64,000 nucleotides of DNA from Aphanizomenon flos-aquae FACHB-1287 (GCF_014698755.1 NZ_JACJTO010000004.1:62001-126000), one strand, 5' to 3'. Positions 38,903 through 50,053 are shown, counted from the stretch's first letter. Numbers and translations are program-made. Notes: generated by a model not told the origin, from the sequence alone.

Positions 38903-40588
38903 TTAACTACCAGCACCCAGTTTAAAACCTTCGGCGATTGGACCTAATGCTAAAACTGGGAAAAATGTCAGGATTCCTAAAATAAGGGTGATACCAGCGG
39001 TAATACCCGTAAATAGTAGAGAATCTGTTCTCAAAGTCCCCCGGCTTTCTGGGGTCGCTTGTTTTTTGGACATACTATCAGCTAAAAGCAGTAGGGCAAT
39101 AATTGGTATATAACGTCCTGCAAAAATACTCACAGTTGTACTTATGTTCCACCATAACGTATCGTCTTTTAATCCCTCTAGGCCAGAACCATTATTAGCG
39201 GCCGCTGAGGCGTATTCATAAACTACTTGGGAAATACCATGAAAACCTGGGTTACTAATTCCTGCTAAGGATATAGGATATGCTAAAGCGATGGCACTGG
39301 GAATTAAAATCATCATTGGGTGAATTAATAGCACTACACTAGCAAGAACAATTTCTCGTTTTTCAATTTTGCGCCCAAAAATTTCCGGGGTGCGCCCTAC
39401 CATTAAACCAGTCAGAAAAACCGTAAGAATCAGGTAAATGAAAAGATAAGCAGTCCCTATTCCCTGTCCACCCCAAATTATTTGTAAAAATAGGTTGAAT
39501 AAGGTCGAGAAAGTGCCATTAGGCATTAGAGAATCGTGCATTCCGTTAACAGCACCGCACATGGTGGCGGTAGTTGTAATTGCCCATAATGCTGTTTGTG
39601 ACCAATTAAATCTGACTTCTTTACCTTCTAAATTTGGTAATTCTAATTTCAAAGCGTTGTTAATTAGCGGATTTCCTTGTAATTCTCCTGTGGCTGTAAC
39701 GCCAATGAGAACGACAAAGATGATAAATACCATCCAATATAATAACCAGGCTTGTTTGAGGTTATTGGCAAATATCCCATAGGTGTAAATTAAGGATGTG
39801 GGAATGGCCAGCATGGCGATGATTTCTATTAGGTTGGAAGCACCATTGGGATTCTCAAAAGGATGTGCAGAATTAGCTGCAAAAAATCCGCCGCCATTTT
39901 CCCCTAACATTTTAATCATCTCCCAGGATGCTACCGGACCTCTAGCTATATACTGGATTCTCCCTTCTAAGGTCTCTATTTCTAGGGTTCCGCCTAATGT
40001 TTGGGGCACACCTGTGATAATTAGAGCGATCGCTCCAATAATGGATAAAGGTAGTAATATCCTAGTGATAGCCTGGGTAAAATCAACATAAAAATTTCCC
40101 AGTTTTCTCCCGGTCAACCCCCGGATAAAGGTAATTCCCACTACTAAACCACTGGCCGCTGAAGTAAACATCAAAAAGCCTAAAGCCGATGTTTGACTAA
40201 AATAACTAAAGGTATTTTCTGTCGCGTAATGTTGTTGGTCTGTATTGGTCAGGAAGGAAATTGTGGTATGTAGTAATAAATCCCATCTCATTCTCCCCAG
40301 TCCATTGGGATTCCCAGGCAGAAGTTTCTGATCATAGAGCAGGGCATAAACTATACCACCCATGACTGCGTTAGTAAATAGTAAAGCGCGAATATACTGC
40401 CAACCCGTCATATCATTTTTTTTGCCCGCACCCCCTAAAATATAAATTATTGTCTCTATTGGCTTCATCACAGAATCTAGGATTGTTCTTTCTCCTAAGA
40501 AAACCCTGGCTATGTATTTTCCTAGTATGGGCGTAATTAATACGACAATACACAGCGTTAAAGCAATTTGCAAAAAACCTTGTCCCAT
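38903..40588 (-). CDS. kdpA: Potassium-transporting ATPase KdpA subunit
   Basis: KdpA is the channel-like K+-binding subunit, related to K+ channels, with ten membrane helices. It has the pore-loop regions [31 protein letters not shown] and [20 protein letters not shown], and [12 protein letters not shown] in the last repeat, each holding a selectivity-filter Gly. The 561-residue length is normal. It is the first gene of the operon kdpA-kdpB-kdpF-kdpC. Its upstream region, shared with the methyltransferase gene, is about 600 bp and contains a 20-bp palindrome. The usual kdpD sensor is not seen in this window. Confidence 0.97.
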   Translation of the reverse strand: MGQGFLQIALTLCIVVLITPILGKYIARVFLGERTILDSVMKPIETIIYILGGAGKKNDMTGWQYIRALLFTNAVMGGIVYALLYDQKLLPGNPNGLGRMRWDLLLHTTISFLTNTDQQHYATENTFSYFSQTSALGFLMFTSAASGLVVGITFIRGLTGRKLGNFYVDFTQAITRILLPLSIIGAIALIITGVPQTLGGTLEIETLEGRIQYIARGPVASWEMIKMLGENGGGFFAANSAHPFENPNGASNLIEIIAMLAIPTSLIYTYGIFANNLKQAWLLYWMVFIIFVVLIGVTATGELQGNPLINNALKLELPNLEGKEVRFNWSQTALWAITTTATMCGAVNGMHDSLMPNGTFSTLFNLFLQIIWGGQGIGTAYLFIYLILTVFLTGLMVGRTPEIFGRKIEKREIVLASVVLLIHPMMILIPSAIALAYPISLAGISNPGFHGISQVVYEYASAAANNGSGLEGLKDDTLWWNISTTVSIFAGRYIPIIALLLLADSMSKKQATPESRGTLRTDSLLFTGITAGITLILGILTFFPVLALGPIAEGFKLGAGS

Positions 40589-41187
40589 GTAGTTTGTACT
40601 CTATTTAACCTAAGTTTTAACTAGTTAATACTCAACAATAATACCTAAGTTACTAGTAAATTGAGATCAATATTTGGTGATTAGATGATTTTTATCCCAC
40701 CTTAATTCATCTATCAGATATTTTTTATCTGATTCTATTTAAATATTCTAGACAATATATTTTTTAATTTATTTAACTGTACATCGGATTATAGCTTAAT
40801 ATTCCCTAAAAATATGCTTTTAATCATAGTTAAGTTTACGCAAGTACATATCATCATCTAGTGATTTGTATATTTTTAGATATAACTTTAGTAAGAGTAA
40901 ATATATATCTATGATTGTACTGATATCAGTACAAATTTGCTAAATATTCTTTGTAGTTTATACATTTTAGCTATGATTCAGATCATCAAACAATATCAGG
41001 ACTTACCCAAAATATTCCTTAAACCCTTATTTCTGGTGAATATTTGACTCTGGCAATATTTATAAATCTAATATAATTACCATAGAATTTATTGATTAAC
41101 TACAAATTTCAATTTTCTATGACCTCACTAAATCACCTATCAGTTATACTAGTAATAATTCAATAAATTTTCTCTAAATAGTATATT
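40589..41187. promoter_or_regulatory. Divergent upstream region between kdpA and the methyltransferase gene
   Basis: The 599 bp are AT-rich and gene-free. The main visible feature is the 20-bp palindrome at 40915-40934. No clear promoter hexamers could be assigned with confidence on either strand. Confidence 0.45.
40915..40934. promoter_or_regulatory. 20-bp perfect palindrome, candidate operator
   Basis: TTGTACTGAT followed directly by ATCAGTACAA is a perfect dyad. It lies 327 bp upstream of kdpA and 254 bp upstream of the methyltransferase gene. A dimeric regulator is the natural binder; which gene it would control is not shown by the sequence. Confidence 0.5.
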
Positions 41188-42321
41188 ATGTCCCTGATTA
41201 ATTATCCTACTATTTTCTCATTTTTCTCCGGTTCAGGCTTCCTCGATTTAGGTTTTGAAACCACAGGTTATAACATCGCTTACGTTAACGAAATTTTCCC
41301 CCCATTCATGTCCGCATATCGCTATTCACGGGAAAAACTCAACCTCCCCAAACCTGAATATGGATATCATGAAGGAGAAGCCGCAGACGTAAGTAAATTA
41401 ATAGCAGAAACACCAGGACAACAATTAAATGAATTAGTCAAATATTCCCGCAAATCAAATCATATAATAGGCTTTATTGGTGGTCCACCCTGTCCAGATT
41501 TTTCCGTTGGTGGCAAAAATAAAGGACATTTAGGCGATAATGGTAAACTTTCATCTGCTTATATTGAATTAGTTTGTCAAAATTTACCCGATTTCTTTTT
41601 ATTTGAAAATGTCAAAGGTTTATGGAGAACCACAAAACACCGCCTATTTTTTGAAGAACTAAAAATCAAATTACAAAAATCAGGTTATATATTAACAGAA
41701 AGGTTAATTAACGCCATTGAGTATGGTGTACCCCAAGATAGAGAGAGAATTATTTTAATAGGCTTTAAAGATAATTTTCTCAAAGACATAAAAATCAAAG
41801 ATGATTTTACCTTTCCTTGGGAAAAACATATTTTATATCCTCAAAATCAAGTATTTGCTTATCCTTGGAATCAATGTGAACAATTTCAAGAAGATTCTTT
41901 AATTCCTTGTCCTGAAAATATTCCTCAACAACTTACTGTAGAATATTGGTTTAGAAAAAATCACGTTCTTAACCATCCCAATGCTAAACATTATTTTCAA
42001 CCCAGAGCAGGTAAAATTAAATTTGCTACTATTAAAGAGGGAGATGATTCTAAAAAATCATTTAAACGTTTACACAGGTGGCGTTATTCTCCCACAGCTT
42101 GCTATGGTAATAATGAAGTCCATTTACATCCTTACAAAATTAGGCGTATTTCTGTAGCAGAAGCTTTAGCAATTCAATCTTTACCCGCAGATTTTTCACT
42201 TCCAGAAAATATGTCACTTACGAATATGTTTAAAACTGTTGGCAATGGTGTACCATACTTAGCAGCGAAGTCATTAGCACAAACTATTCTTGACTTTTTA
42301 AACACTGGTTTACCAGAATAG
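41188..42321 (+). CDS. DNA cytosine-5 methyltransferase
   Basis: The enzyme transfers a methyl group from S-adenosylmethionine to carbon 5 of cytosine in a specific DNA sequence. Motif I is FSFFSGSGFLDLGFE (residues 9-23). Motif IV with the catalytic Cys is GGPPCPDFS (near residue 100), with Pro-Asp where PPCQ is commonest. Motif VI is ENVKG, motif VIII GVPQDRERIILIGF, and motif X TVGNGVPYLAAKSLAQ. The region between VIII and X (about 200-330) is the target-recognition domain; specificity cannot be read from it. No restriction endonuclease gene is adjacent, so it may be a solitary methyltransferase. The 377-residue length is normal. Confidence 0.93.
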   Translation: MSLINYPTIFSFFSGSGFLDLGFETTGYNIAYVNEIFPPFMSAYRYSREKLNLPKPEYGYHEGEAADVSKLIAETPGQQLNELVKYSRKSNHIIGFIGGPPCPDFSVGGKNKGHLGDNGKLSSAYIELVCQNLPDFFLFENVKGLWRTTKHRLFFEELKIKLQKSGYILTERLINAIEYGVPQDRERIILIGFKDNFLKDIKIKDDFTFPWEKHILYPQNQVFAYPWNQCEQFQEDSLIPCPENIPQQLTVEYWFRKNHVLNHPNAKHYFQPRAGKIKFATIKEGDDSKKSFKRLHRWRYSPTACYGNNEVHLHPYKIRRISVAEALAIQSLPADFSLPENMSLTNMFKTVGNGVPYLAAKSLAQTILDFLNTGLPE

Positions 42322-42431
42322 TCGCACGCTCTATACTACTACTTTCTGACTTCTCCTAATCTGTGGTTTAATATATAAGAAATACTTTAATTTTCATCAA
42401 GTTTAATAAACTCTACACCAAAATAAAACCG

Positions 42432-43118
42432 ATGGCACTAGACTATCCAAACATTGATATTGCACCATTTATTGACCACTCTCTGCTACTACCAATTGCT
42501 ACCCCAGAACAGATAATTCAATGGTGCGATGAAGCATATAGATATAACTTTGCTTCCGTTTGTGTAAATCCATGCTATGTCAAGCAAGCAGCGGAACTAC
42601 TGTATAAAAAAAATCCTCAAATTTGTACAGTTATTGGCTTTCCCAATGGTGCAAATACCTCAGCCGTGAAGTTATATGAAGCTAAAGAAGCAGTAGATAA
42701 TGGCGCTACTGAGTTAGACGTAGTCATTAACTTAGGGTGGTTAAAAGCCGGTAAAACAGACGAAGTTCACCAAGAAATTGCCACAATTTGCGAAGAAGCC
42801 GGACAGCCTGTTAAGGTAGTTTTAGAAACCAGTCTTCTGACTGATACTGAAAAACAAATAGCGGCTGAATTGGCTATGGATGCCGGTGCAGCATTTTTAA
42901 AAACCAGTACAGGTTGGAATGGAGGGGCAACTGTAGCAGATATTAAACTTTTAAAAGAGATAGTAAAAGATCGGGTAGGAATTAAAGCGTCAGGAGGTAT
43001 TCGTACACACAATGAAGCTTTAGAATTAATTATGGCTGGTGCGACTAGATTAGGCACATCCCGTGGTGTAGATTTACTTCGTCAACGTAATCATGTAGAG
43101 AAGGAAAAAAGTGAGTAG
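42432..43118 (+). CDS. deoC: Deoxyribose-phosphate aldolase
   Basis: DeoC cleaves 2-deoxyribose-5-phosphate to acetaldehyde and glyceraldehyde-3-phosphate in nucleoside breakdown. The Schiff-base lysine lies in [16 protein letters not shown] near residue 157, and the second active-site lysine in [25 protein letters not shown] and [15 protein letters not shown] are further family blocks. The length of 228 residues is typical. A heptamer repeat array fills the 115 bp to recO, with which it shares the strand. Confidence 0.96.
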   Translation: MALDYPNIDIAPFIDHSLLLPIATPEQIIQWCDEAYRYNFASVCVNPCYVKQAAELLYKKNPQICTVIGFPNGANTSAVKLYEAKEAVDNGATELDVVINLGWLKAGKTDEVHQEIATICEEAGQPVKVVLETSLLTDTEKQIAAELAMDAGAAFLKTSTGWNGGATVADIKLLKEIVKDRVGIKASGGIRTHNEALELIMAGATRLGTSRGVDLLRQRNHVEKEKSE

Positions 43119-43122
43119 TAAT

Positions 43123-43230
43123 TTGTCAGTTGTTCTTTGTTAGTTGTCCTTTGTTTTTCCTTTACCACTGACCACTGACCACTGACTACTAACCACTGAC
43201 CACTAACCACTAACCACTGACCACTGACTA
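43123..43230. repeat. Heptamer repeats filling the deoC-recO gap
   Basis: TTGTCAGTTGTTC-type units are followed by CCACTGA/CCACTAA units up to three bases before the recO ATG. The array therefore replaces any ordinary promoter or Shine-Dalgarno for recO. Confidence 0.9.
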
Positions 43231-43233
43231 AAA

Positions 43234-44163
43234 ATGAGTAAAACCTATAAAGCAACAGGTATTAATCTCAAAGCTCAAGCACTGGGTGAATCTGATAAAA
43301 TAGTTACAATTTTAACTCCAGAATTTGGGCTAATTCGGGCAGTTGCGACGGGAGCGCGGAAACAAAACTCCAGCTTGGGGGGAAAAATGGGGATATTTGT
43401 CGTCAATCAATTACTAATTTCTCAAGGTAAAAATCTTAGTAGAATTACTCAAGCTGAAACTATAAAAACTTACCCTGGTTTATCTCAAGATTTGGGTAAA
43501 TTAGCTGCTAGTCAATATTTAGCTGAAATCGTCTTATGTCAAGGTATAAGCGAACAACCGCAAACAGAACTTTATAATTTATTTAATGAACATCTTCAGC
43601 GGCTACAGGATATACCAAAAACAGAGATAAAATCTGTAGTTGCTCATCTAGCCCAAGGTGTATTTCAGCTTTTAACCTTAGCAGGACTCACCCCCCAACT
43701 AGAATCCTGTTGTTTAACCCAACGGCCTTTAACTCCAGACTGGACAAATCCCCATTGGCAGGTGGGATTTAGTATTCCCGCTGGTGGCATAATTTGTCTA
43801 GATGCTTGGAAAACTTTGCGAAAGGAAATACAGCAGCGAAAATGGGAAAATGGAGAAATGGGTCAAACAACAAACATAAGTGGTCTGAGTCCCTCGTCTT
43901 CATTATCTAACCCTGGTTATGAAACGGTTTTTCATCAGCAGGAGTTACCAATTATTTCTCGTCGCTTAAATGGAAAAGAACTGATTATACTTCAATATCT
44001 GGCCGAAACAGAGATAATGAAAATAGATGTAGTTGACTATTCTAGCTGGTTATCTGTTGAGCGAATTTTGCGCCAGTATCTCCAGTATCATTTAGAACAA
44101 CCTATTCTCTCTGCCCTGTTGATTGATTCTTATTTTGCCACCAACCATGATACAATCCTCTGA
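43234..44163 (+). CDS. recO: DNA repair protein RecO
   Basis: RecO acts with RecR to load RecA on gapped DNA. The N-terminal OB fold is seen in [20 protein letters not shown] and then [28 protein letters not shown] and the helical C-terminal domain follow, with [10 protein letters not shown] and [12 protein letters not shown] stretch near residues 200-230 ([20 protein letters not shown]) looks like a low-complexity insertion absent from typical RecO. No Shine-Dalgarno is visible because the upstream DNA is a repeat array. Its end overlaps the next gene by 17 bases. Confidence 0.9.
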   Translation: MSKTYKATGINLKAQALGESDKIVTILTPEFGLIRAVATGARKQNSSLGGKMGIFVVNQLLISQGKNLSRITQAETIKTYPGLSQDLGKLAASQYLAEIVLCQGISEQPQTELYNLFNEHLQRLQDIPKTEIKSVVAHLAQGVFQLLTLAGLTPQLESCCLTQRPLTPDWTNPHWQVGFSIPAGGIICLDAWKTLRKEIQQRKWENGEMGQTTNISGLSPSSSLSNPGYETVFHQQELPIISRRLNGKELIILQYLAETEIMKIDVVDYSSWLSVERILRQYLQYHLEQPILSALLIDSYFATNHDTIL

Positions 44164-45754
44164 CTTAGATAGAAAAAGCCAAAATCACCCACCTAACGAA
44201 CCCAAAACAAAGCATAGAGCATTAGATCATATTACTGCTGTGCCTAACCTTAATCATATTTATAGTCCAGAAATATCACCAAATGATACTTCTGAAGATG
44301 GAAATTGCATATCGGAAATTTCCTTGGCTGATATCCCCAATTCACCAGAAATTCCTCAGTCAAAAGGCACAAATAATGGCGGTCAAGAAAATATTTCAGT
44401 TGCACAGGAAACAATTTCATTAATAGATAATGGTGCTGGAGGTGCAAATTCAGAAAATCATCAACAGCAGGGTTTTTTACCTGTATTAAAGAATCCCAAT
44501 TTTCTGGCTCTTTGGGCAGGTCAAGTTTTTTGTCAATTAGCTGATAAAGTTTATTTAGTATTAATGATCGCCTTGATCAATAGCCAGTTTAAAGCTAGTG
44601 ATCAAAGTATTAGTGCTTGGGTTTCGGCTTTAATGATAGCGTTTACTATTCCAGCAGTTTTATTTGGTTCTGTAGCTGGTGTATTTGTAGATCGTTGGTC
44701 AAAAAAGGTCGTTTTGGTAGCATCAAATATTTGGCGCGGTATCCTGGTTCTACTGATTCCTCCCCTATTATGGTTAACCCATAGTTGGCAAAATGTCGGA
44801 GTTTTACCAGTGGGTTTTTTGGTGATTTTAACTGTGACTTTTTTGGTTTCTACTTTGACCCAATTTTTCGCACCAGCCGAACAATCTGCTATTCCTTTGG
44901 TGGTGAAAGAACAGGATTTACTCTCAGCTAATTCTCTCTATACAACGACAATGATGGCTTCGGTAATTGTGGGTTTTGCATTGGGAGAACCAGTTTTGTC
45001 CTTGGCCGATAAACTGTGGATACAATTAGGTGGTAGTGGTGGACTAGGAAAGGAAATTTTGGTGGGTGGTAGTTATGCGATCGCTGGGTTAATATTATTA
45101 TTAATCCAAACTAATGAAAAGCCTCACCCCCCAGAAACAGAATTTCCTCATCTTTTCTCTGACTTGCGCGACGGGTTACGTTATCTTCAAGAAAATCACC
45201 GCGTCCGCAATGCTTTATTACAGCTAATTATCTTATTTTCTGTCTTTGCAGCCCTGACTGTACTTGCAGTGCGTATGGCGGAAATTATCCCCAATATGAA
45301 GGCCTCTCAATTCGGCTTTTTATTAGCCTCTGCTGGGGTCGGTGTTGCTATCGGGGCAACTATTCTCGGCCAATTCGGCCAGCGCTTTTCCTATAGGCAA
45401 CTCAGTTTTTGCGGTTGTCTAGGTATGGTAGGATCTTTAATTGGTTTATCCCTATTCACTACCCAACTTTTGCCTGTGTTAATATTCATCGCTCTAGTCG
45501 GTGTATTTGGGGCTTTGGTCGGTATCCCTATGCAAACAGCTATCCAAACCGAAACACCCGCAGCTATGCGCGGAAAAGTATTTGGACTGCAAAATAATCT
45601 GATTAATATTGCTCTCTCTTTACCTTTGACTTTAGCCGGTATAGCTGAAACTTTTATCGGCTTAAAAGCTGTATTTTTTGCCTTAGCTGCTATTGTCTGC
45701 ATCGGCGGTCTGTTTACCTGGTACAATTCTCATGAATCCTCAAATACCAAATAG
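44147..45754 (+). CDS. Major facilitator superfamily transporter with long N-terminal tail
   Basis: A 12-helix MFS domain starts near residue 113 ([20 protein letters not shown]) and includes [15 protein letters not shown], the conserved loop between helices 2 and 3, and [12 protein letters not shown]. About 110 residues of hydrophilic, probably disordered sequence precede it. The nearest known group is the cyanobacterial MFS proteins often annotated as macrolide- or drug-efflux-like; the substrate is not evident. I chose the ATG at 44147, which overlaps the end of recO, suggesting co-transcription. Starts further downstream are possible because the tail is not conserved. Confidence 0.87.
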   Translation: MIQSSDLDRKSQNHPPNEPKTKHRALDHITAVPNLNHIYSPEISPNDTSEDGNCISEISLADIPNSPEIPQSKGTNNGGQENISVAQETISLIDNGAGGANSENHQQQGFLPVLKNPNFLALWAGQVFCQLADKVYLVLMIALINSQFKASDQSISAWVSALMIAFTIPAVLFGSVAGVFVDRWSKKVVLVASNIWRGILVLLIPPLLWLTHSWQNVGVLPVGFLVILTVTFLVSTLTQFFAPAEQSAIPLVVKEQDLLSANSLYTTTMMASVIVGFALGEPVLSLADKLWIQLGGSGGLGKEILVGGSYAIAGLILLLIQTNEKPHPPETEFPHLFSDLRDGLRYLQENHRVRNALLQLIILFSVFAALTVLAVRMAEIIPNMKASQFGFLLASAGVGVAIGATILGQFGQRFSYRQLSFCGCLGMVGSLIGLSLFTTQLLPVLIFIALVGVFGALVGIPMQTAIQTETPAAMRGKVFGLQNNLINIALSLPLTLAGIAETFIGLKAVFFALAAIVCIGGLFTWYNSHESSNTK

Positions 45755-46011
45755 TCAAAAACTGTATCAAACTACTGGGTTTTGTGTTAAACTCAATCCA
45801 GCAAGATGCACATGGGAATCAACTAAATAATCAGCATATTAATTGGTGATTAAGTTAAAAATTTAATAACTTGTTTGGCTTTTTAATTGCTAAGATTATT
45901 TAGGTTTAAAATTGGCAATATCTGGGTTTTTGTGATTACCAAAAATTCAGCTATAACAATTTCATCATAAAAATAGTTTTACACTCGCCTTTCTTTATAG
46001 ATAACCTAAGA

Positions 46012-47160
46012 ATGCGTATAGCTTGGATTGGAAAAAAAACTCCCTTTTGCGGTAACGTCACCTACAGTCGAGAAATTACCAACGGATTATTAGACAGAGG
46101 ACACGAGGTTAGTTTTCTGCACTTTGCTCAAGAAGAAGCAACAACTGACAACTGGCCTAATTTTCAAGAGGTCCCTTTACCATTTATTTACAAGTCTCAA
46201 GTTTACACAATTCCCTCTTTCAAGGCAACTAAGGTTTTGAAGGATTCACTACGGGAAATTAAGCCAGATATAGTTCATGCTTCTCTGACTCTCTCAACTC
46301 TAGACTTTGTTTTACCAGAAATTTGTGAAGAATTAAATTTGCCTCTGATTGCTACTTTCCATACCCCATTTGCAGGTAAGGGAGCAAAATTACTTTCTAG
46401 TACCCAACTTTTAGCTTATCAACTTTACGCTCCTTTTTTAGACCATTATGATGGTGTAATTATCTTTTCCCAAATTCAGCGGGAATTGTTATCAAATATG
46501 GGTGTTAGGGAAAAAAAGATTGCTGTCATTCCTAATGGTGTAGACCCTGTTAAGTATTCCCCCGGTCCTTCTCAAGTCAAAGCTGAATTCGCTGCTGAAC
46601 GTCTATTTGTTTATCAAGGCAGAATTGCTCAGGAAAAAAACGTTGAATCTCTATTACGTGCTTGGAAACAGTCGGATATGGGGTCTAATACCAAATTACT
46701 GATTGTCGGTGATGGTCCATTAAAACCTTCTTTAGAATCATTTTATGGACGAGAACATGGTATCATCTGGTTAGGATTCATCGCTGATGAAAATCGCCGC
46801 ATCGAAATTTTACGGGGATCTGATGTATTTATTTTGCCTTCCTTGGTTGAGGGTTTATCCTTGTCTCTATTGGAGGCTATGTCCTGTGGTTTGGCTTGTT
46901 TAGCCACTGATGTCGGAGCAGATGGAGAAGTTTTAGAAAAGGGTGCTGGTGTAGCTATTAATACAAGCAGCGTGCGATCGCAGTTAAAAACTCTATTACC
47001 ACTATTCCAAGATCATCCAGAATTAACAACATTATTGGGAGAAAAAGCCAGAAAGCGTGTCTTAGAACGCTATACCCTGAATGACAACATCACCCAATTA
47101 GAACAACTATATAACCAAGTTCTCGCACGGCGACCGTTAACACTGAGTTGGGGAACTTAA
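46012..47160 (+). CDS. Glycosyltransferase family 4 protein
   Basis: This 382-residue GT-B fold protein has N-terminal MRIAWIGKKTPFCGNVTYSR and a GT4 donor domain with VIPNGVDPVKYSPGP, YQGRIAQEKNVESLLRAWKQ, IVGDGPLKPSLE, and the donor-binding VEGLSLSLLEAMSCGLACLA. The N-terminal block resembles, from memory, the cyanobacterial digalactosyldiacylglycerol synthase DgdA, which adds the second galactose to the thylakoid lipid MGDG. I am not certain enough to name it. It is preceded by 257 bp with no visible promoter and is probably a single gene. Confidence 0.88.
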   Translation: MRIAWIGKKTPFCGNVTYSREITNGLLDRGHEVSFLHFAQEEATTDNWPNFQEVPLPFIYKSQVYTIPSFKATKVLKDSLREIKPDIVHASLTLSTLDFVLPEICEELNLPLIATFHTPFAGKGAKLLSSTQLLAYQLYAPFLDHYDGVIIFSQIQRELLSNMGVREKKIAVIPNGVDPVKYSPGPSQVKAEFAAERLFVYQGRIAQEKNVESLLRAWKQSDMGSNTKLLIVGDGPLKPSLESFYGREHGIIWLGFIADENRRIEILRGSDVFILPSLVEGLSLSLLEAMSCGLACLATDVGADGEVLEKGAGVAINTSSVRSQLKTLLPLFQDHPELTTLLGEKARKRVLERYTLNDNITQLEQLYNQVLARRPLTLSWGT

Positions 47161-47376
47161 ATACCTCAACCTACGTGGGGTTAGTATCTCCCCTACGGAA
47201 GAAAATGACCGGAAATGACAAATATCAAACAACGGAAATTATTAATCTAAAATCAGTAAGAGCTATTGACACCAGGCGGAAAATTTGTTATCATAAAATC
47301 GATGGGGAAGAACTATCTTCATCGCATAAGCGTAATTAATAAAATATTAAAGCAATTTAGTAAGTAATAATTTTTA

Positions 47377-47393
47377 GGTGGGCGATACCCACC
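47377..47393. repeat. GGTGGG-CCCACC hairpin
   Basis: A 6-bp perfect stem with a 5-base loop lies between the convergent GT4 and GH57 genes. It resembles the hairpin at 22941-22961 and is probably a dispersed palindrome. Confidence 0.5.
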
Positions 47394-47401
47394 CCGCACA
47401 T

Positions 47402-50053
47402 TTACGCCAATTTATCTAAATAAGGGCTAACATCAACAGCTAATTTTCGTCCTAATTTCAGTAATTGACGACATTGGATAGTTTCTGCTTCATTGTCAAT
47501 ACTGGTAATCCGGGGCAATATTTGACTGTGTAAACAACTCCAGTAAAGTTCTTGACAATGTTTTAAACTCATGCCTAAGTGTAATTGATGACCAACATCA
47601 ATTAATCGTTCTAACCGTTGAATATCTGCATCTATCTTACTATTGGCATCATACAACAATTGCCACAATAAACGGACTATTAATTGTTCGATGATACGGT
47701 TGCCATTGGGGATATTTAATTGACAACGCAGATGTTTAGCCTCAGTAGCGATCGCTTCCAATTCTACAATCAAATTCCAGCTTAATTGCAAATCAGTAAT
47801 ATCTTGTTCTAGAGATTTCAAAGTTGTCAGACAACGATAGCCCAAAGCAATTTCCGCTGCTACCTGTAATTCTCGTGGTACTTCCAACTCATCCCGATGA
47901 AAAGCCATAATTACACCGTAATTATCACGATAAGCCTGAGTATATAACTGGTCTAAACGTGCCAGTGTTTCCTGACTCAACAACCGCATAATCCGGTGAC
48001 GTTCTTCCGCAAATAAAGTCTGTAAACTAAAAGTATCATCTCCGAACAATTGAGTCATCACCAAAATCAGATGAGCGATACTAGCTTGTTGTAGGGCTGT
48101 AAATAGCTTTTCTTTAACTTGACTATAGTTACGTCGTCCTGCAAACTTTTGAATACAGCAATGAAAATCCCAACCACCCAAATGCAGTACAGCAAATACT
48201 AAACTTTCACTTTCCCAAGTAATATCTGACACTAGCTGCAAATGCCCCACAGCCATAGTCAATAGTCCCAGACTTTGCTTATGATAATCTAGCTCATGAG
48301 TGGTATAGCAGTAAACACGCTGATGATGATTATGGGAGAGCTTATCTGTCTCTTTTCCAGGAACAGTATTTTGGTGATGATTAAATAGGGAAGTAATAGC
48401 ATAATGAGCAGCAACTTGTTTAAAGTCAATTTGGGCAGTTAGCACCAACTGACGATATATTTCCGCCCCATTTTTAAACTCTTCCACATTACTAGGAGCT
48501 AAACCCAAACGTTCAATAAAACCCCTTTCTAATTGTATACCTGCCACATCTCCGGCTAATTCTAGAGCCCGGGAGGCATAGCGTAAAATCTGTGTTCCCT
48601 CTGGACGAGAAATTTCCTCAAAAAACCAACCGCAACTGGTGAACATCAATAAAGAGTGACGCTGCATTTCCAATAAACGTAAAGCTTCTACCTGTTCAGC
48701 AGCTTGGAGTTTGCGAGTTTGATGGTGGGATAGAAAGCGATTAATATTTGCGGGAGTGCGATCACTGATAATACGAATATATTCGTCCCTTGCTTGCCAA
48801 GGATCACGAAATAAAACGCCGCCATATTCCTCATAGACATCAATTAACTGATCCCGCAGCCAATTTAGAGCATTGCGTAATGGCCGCCGCCATTTTTGAT
48901 GCCACACACCCCCTTCACCACCACAACCACAATCATCTTGCCATCTATCCACACCATGAGCGCAACTCCAAGCTGTTACAGACTTTAATTTTACTTCCCA
49001 AGAAGGAGGATTTAAACTCAAATAATGGGCAAAATTGGTTACAGTCCAACCATGACGGGGAAACTCACCAATAAAAGCATAGGCTAAAGTCTTTTCTGTT
49101 CCCTTTTTGTGATGTCCAAAGGTTTCCCCATCAGTAGCTACGGAAATTAATTGGGACTGACGATGATCCCCACGAATCGCCGCCCCAATCCGTCCCGCAA
49201 AATGATGGGAATTGTAGACCACATCACTAAAGCCCATATCCCGCGAAATTGGACCATCGTAGAAAAAGATATCAATATAGGGCGTTGATTTTTTTATAGA
49301 CTTGTCGCTATTCAAATAACAACGATAAGGACGAGTTGGATCAATTTGATTACCCCCCACTTCATGCCATTGACTATCAGAATCATCCTCTGTGGGGATA
49401 GGACGGCAACGCTGGGCTTGAGAAGGAGCTAAAATGATAAATTTAATGTTTTCTGCTACCAATGCCTCTAAGGTGGCATAATCTACGGCTGTTTCTGCCA
49501 GCCACATTCCTTCGGGATCACGGCCAAAGCGAGAACGGAAATCTTCCTTACCCCAGCGAATTTGTGTATATTTATCCCGTTCATTGGCTAGGGGGAGGAT
49601 AATATGATTATATACTTGAGCGATCGCATTCCCATGACCATGCAAGCGATCGCAACTTTGAGCATCAGCCTCCAAAATCCGCTGATAAACCTCCATATCA
49701 TGACGTTCTAACCACGACATCAGCGTTGGACCAATATTAAAGCTCATGTATTCATAATTATTGACAATCTTCACAACTTCGCCCCGGTCATTTAAGACCC
49801 TAGCAAAGGCATTAGGACGATAACACTCCCAATGAATACGTTCATTCCAGTCATGAAAAGGACTAGCACTAGGTTGACGTTCAATGGCATCAAGATAAGG
49901 ATTTTCTCTAGGGGGTTGATAAAAATGACCATGAACCGTCACATAAATACCCTGAGCAATTTTCAGGGGATCATGTTCAGGACTAGATTTAGCCTCTTGA
50001 TCTAATGGTAATATTGAGCCAAAACTACTTGGTATTTCCGCAGCCGAAGTCAT
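47402..50053 (-). CDS. Glycoside hydrolase family 57 protein with DUF3536 region
   Basis: GH57 enzymes act on alpha-glucans as amylases, branching enzymes or glucanotransferases. The N-terminal GH57 signature is VTVHGHFYQPPRENPYLDAI (near residues 38-57). Catalytic Glu is expected in EGMWLAETAVDYATLEALV, and SVATDGETFGHHKKG is a later conserved block. The C-terminal half (from about residue 430) is the helical DUF3536 domain typical of a cyanobacterial subgroup. No signal peptide is present, so it acts in the cytosol, probably in glycogen metabolism. The reaction cannot be specified. At 883 residues it is full length. Confidence 0.9.
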   Translation of the reverse strand: MTSAAEIPSSFGSILPLDQEAKSSPEHDPLKIAQGIYVTVHGHFYQPPRENPYLDAIERQPSASPFHDWNERIHWECYRPNAFARVLNDRGEVVKIVNNYEYMSFNIGPTLMSWLERHDMEVYQRILEADAQSCDRLHGHGNAIAQVYNHIILPLANERDKYTQIRWGKEDFRSRFGRDPEGMWLAETAVDYATLEALVAENIKFIILAPSQAQRCRPIPTEDDSDSQWHEVGGNQIDPTRPYRCYLNSDKSIKKSTPYIDIFFYDGPISRDMGFSDVVYNSHHFAGRIGAAIRGDHRQSQLISVATDGETFGHHKKGTEKTLAYAFIGEFPRHGWTVTNFAHYLSLNPPSWEVKLKSVTAWSCAHGVDRWQDDCGCGGEGGVWHQKWRRPLRNALNWLRDQLIDVYEEYGGVLFRDPWQARDEYIRIISDRTPANINRFLSHHQTRKLQAAEQVEALRLLEMQRHSLLMFTSCGWFFEEISRPEGTQILRYASRALELAGDVAGIQLERGFIERLGLAPSNVEEFKNGAEIYRQLVLTAQIDFKQVAAHYAITSLFNHHQNTVPGKETDKLSHNHHQRVYCYTTHELDYHKQSLGLLTMAVGHLQLVSDITWESESLVFAVLHLGGWDFHCCIQKFAGRRNYSQVKEKLFTALQQASIAHLILVMTQLFGDDTFSLQTLFAEERHRIMRLLSQETLARLDQLYTQAYRDNYGVIMAFHRDELEVPRELQVAAEIALGYRCLTTLKSLEQDITDLQLSWNLIVELEAIATEAKHLRCQLNIPNGNRIIEQLIVRLLWQLLYDANSKIDADIQRLERLIDVGHQLHLGMSLKHCQELYWSCLHSQILPRITSIDNEAETIQCRQLLKLGRKLAVDVSPYLDKLA

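Noticed and set aside
47148-47339. 63-codon frame overlapping the end of the GT4 gene.
   Set aside because: Composition is unlike the neighbours, no domain is seen and it begins inside the GT4 gene.
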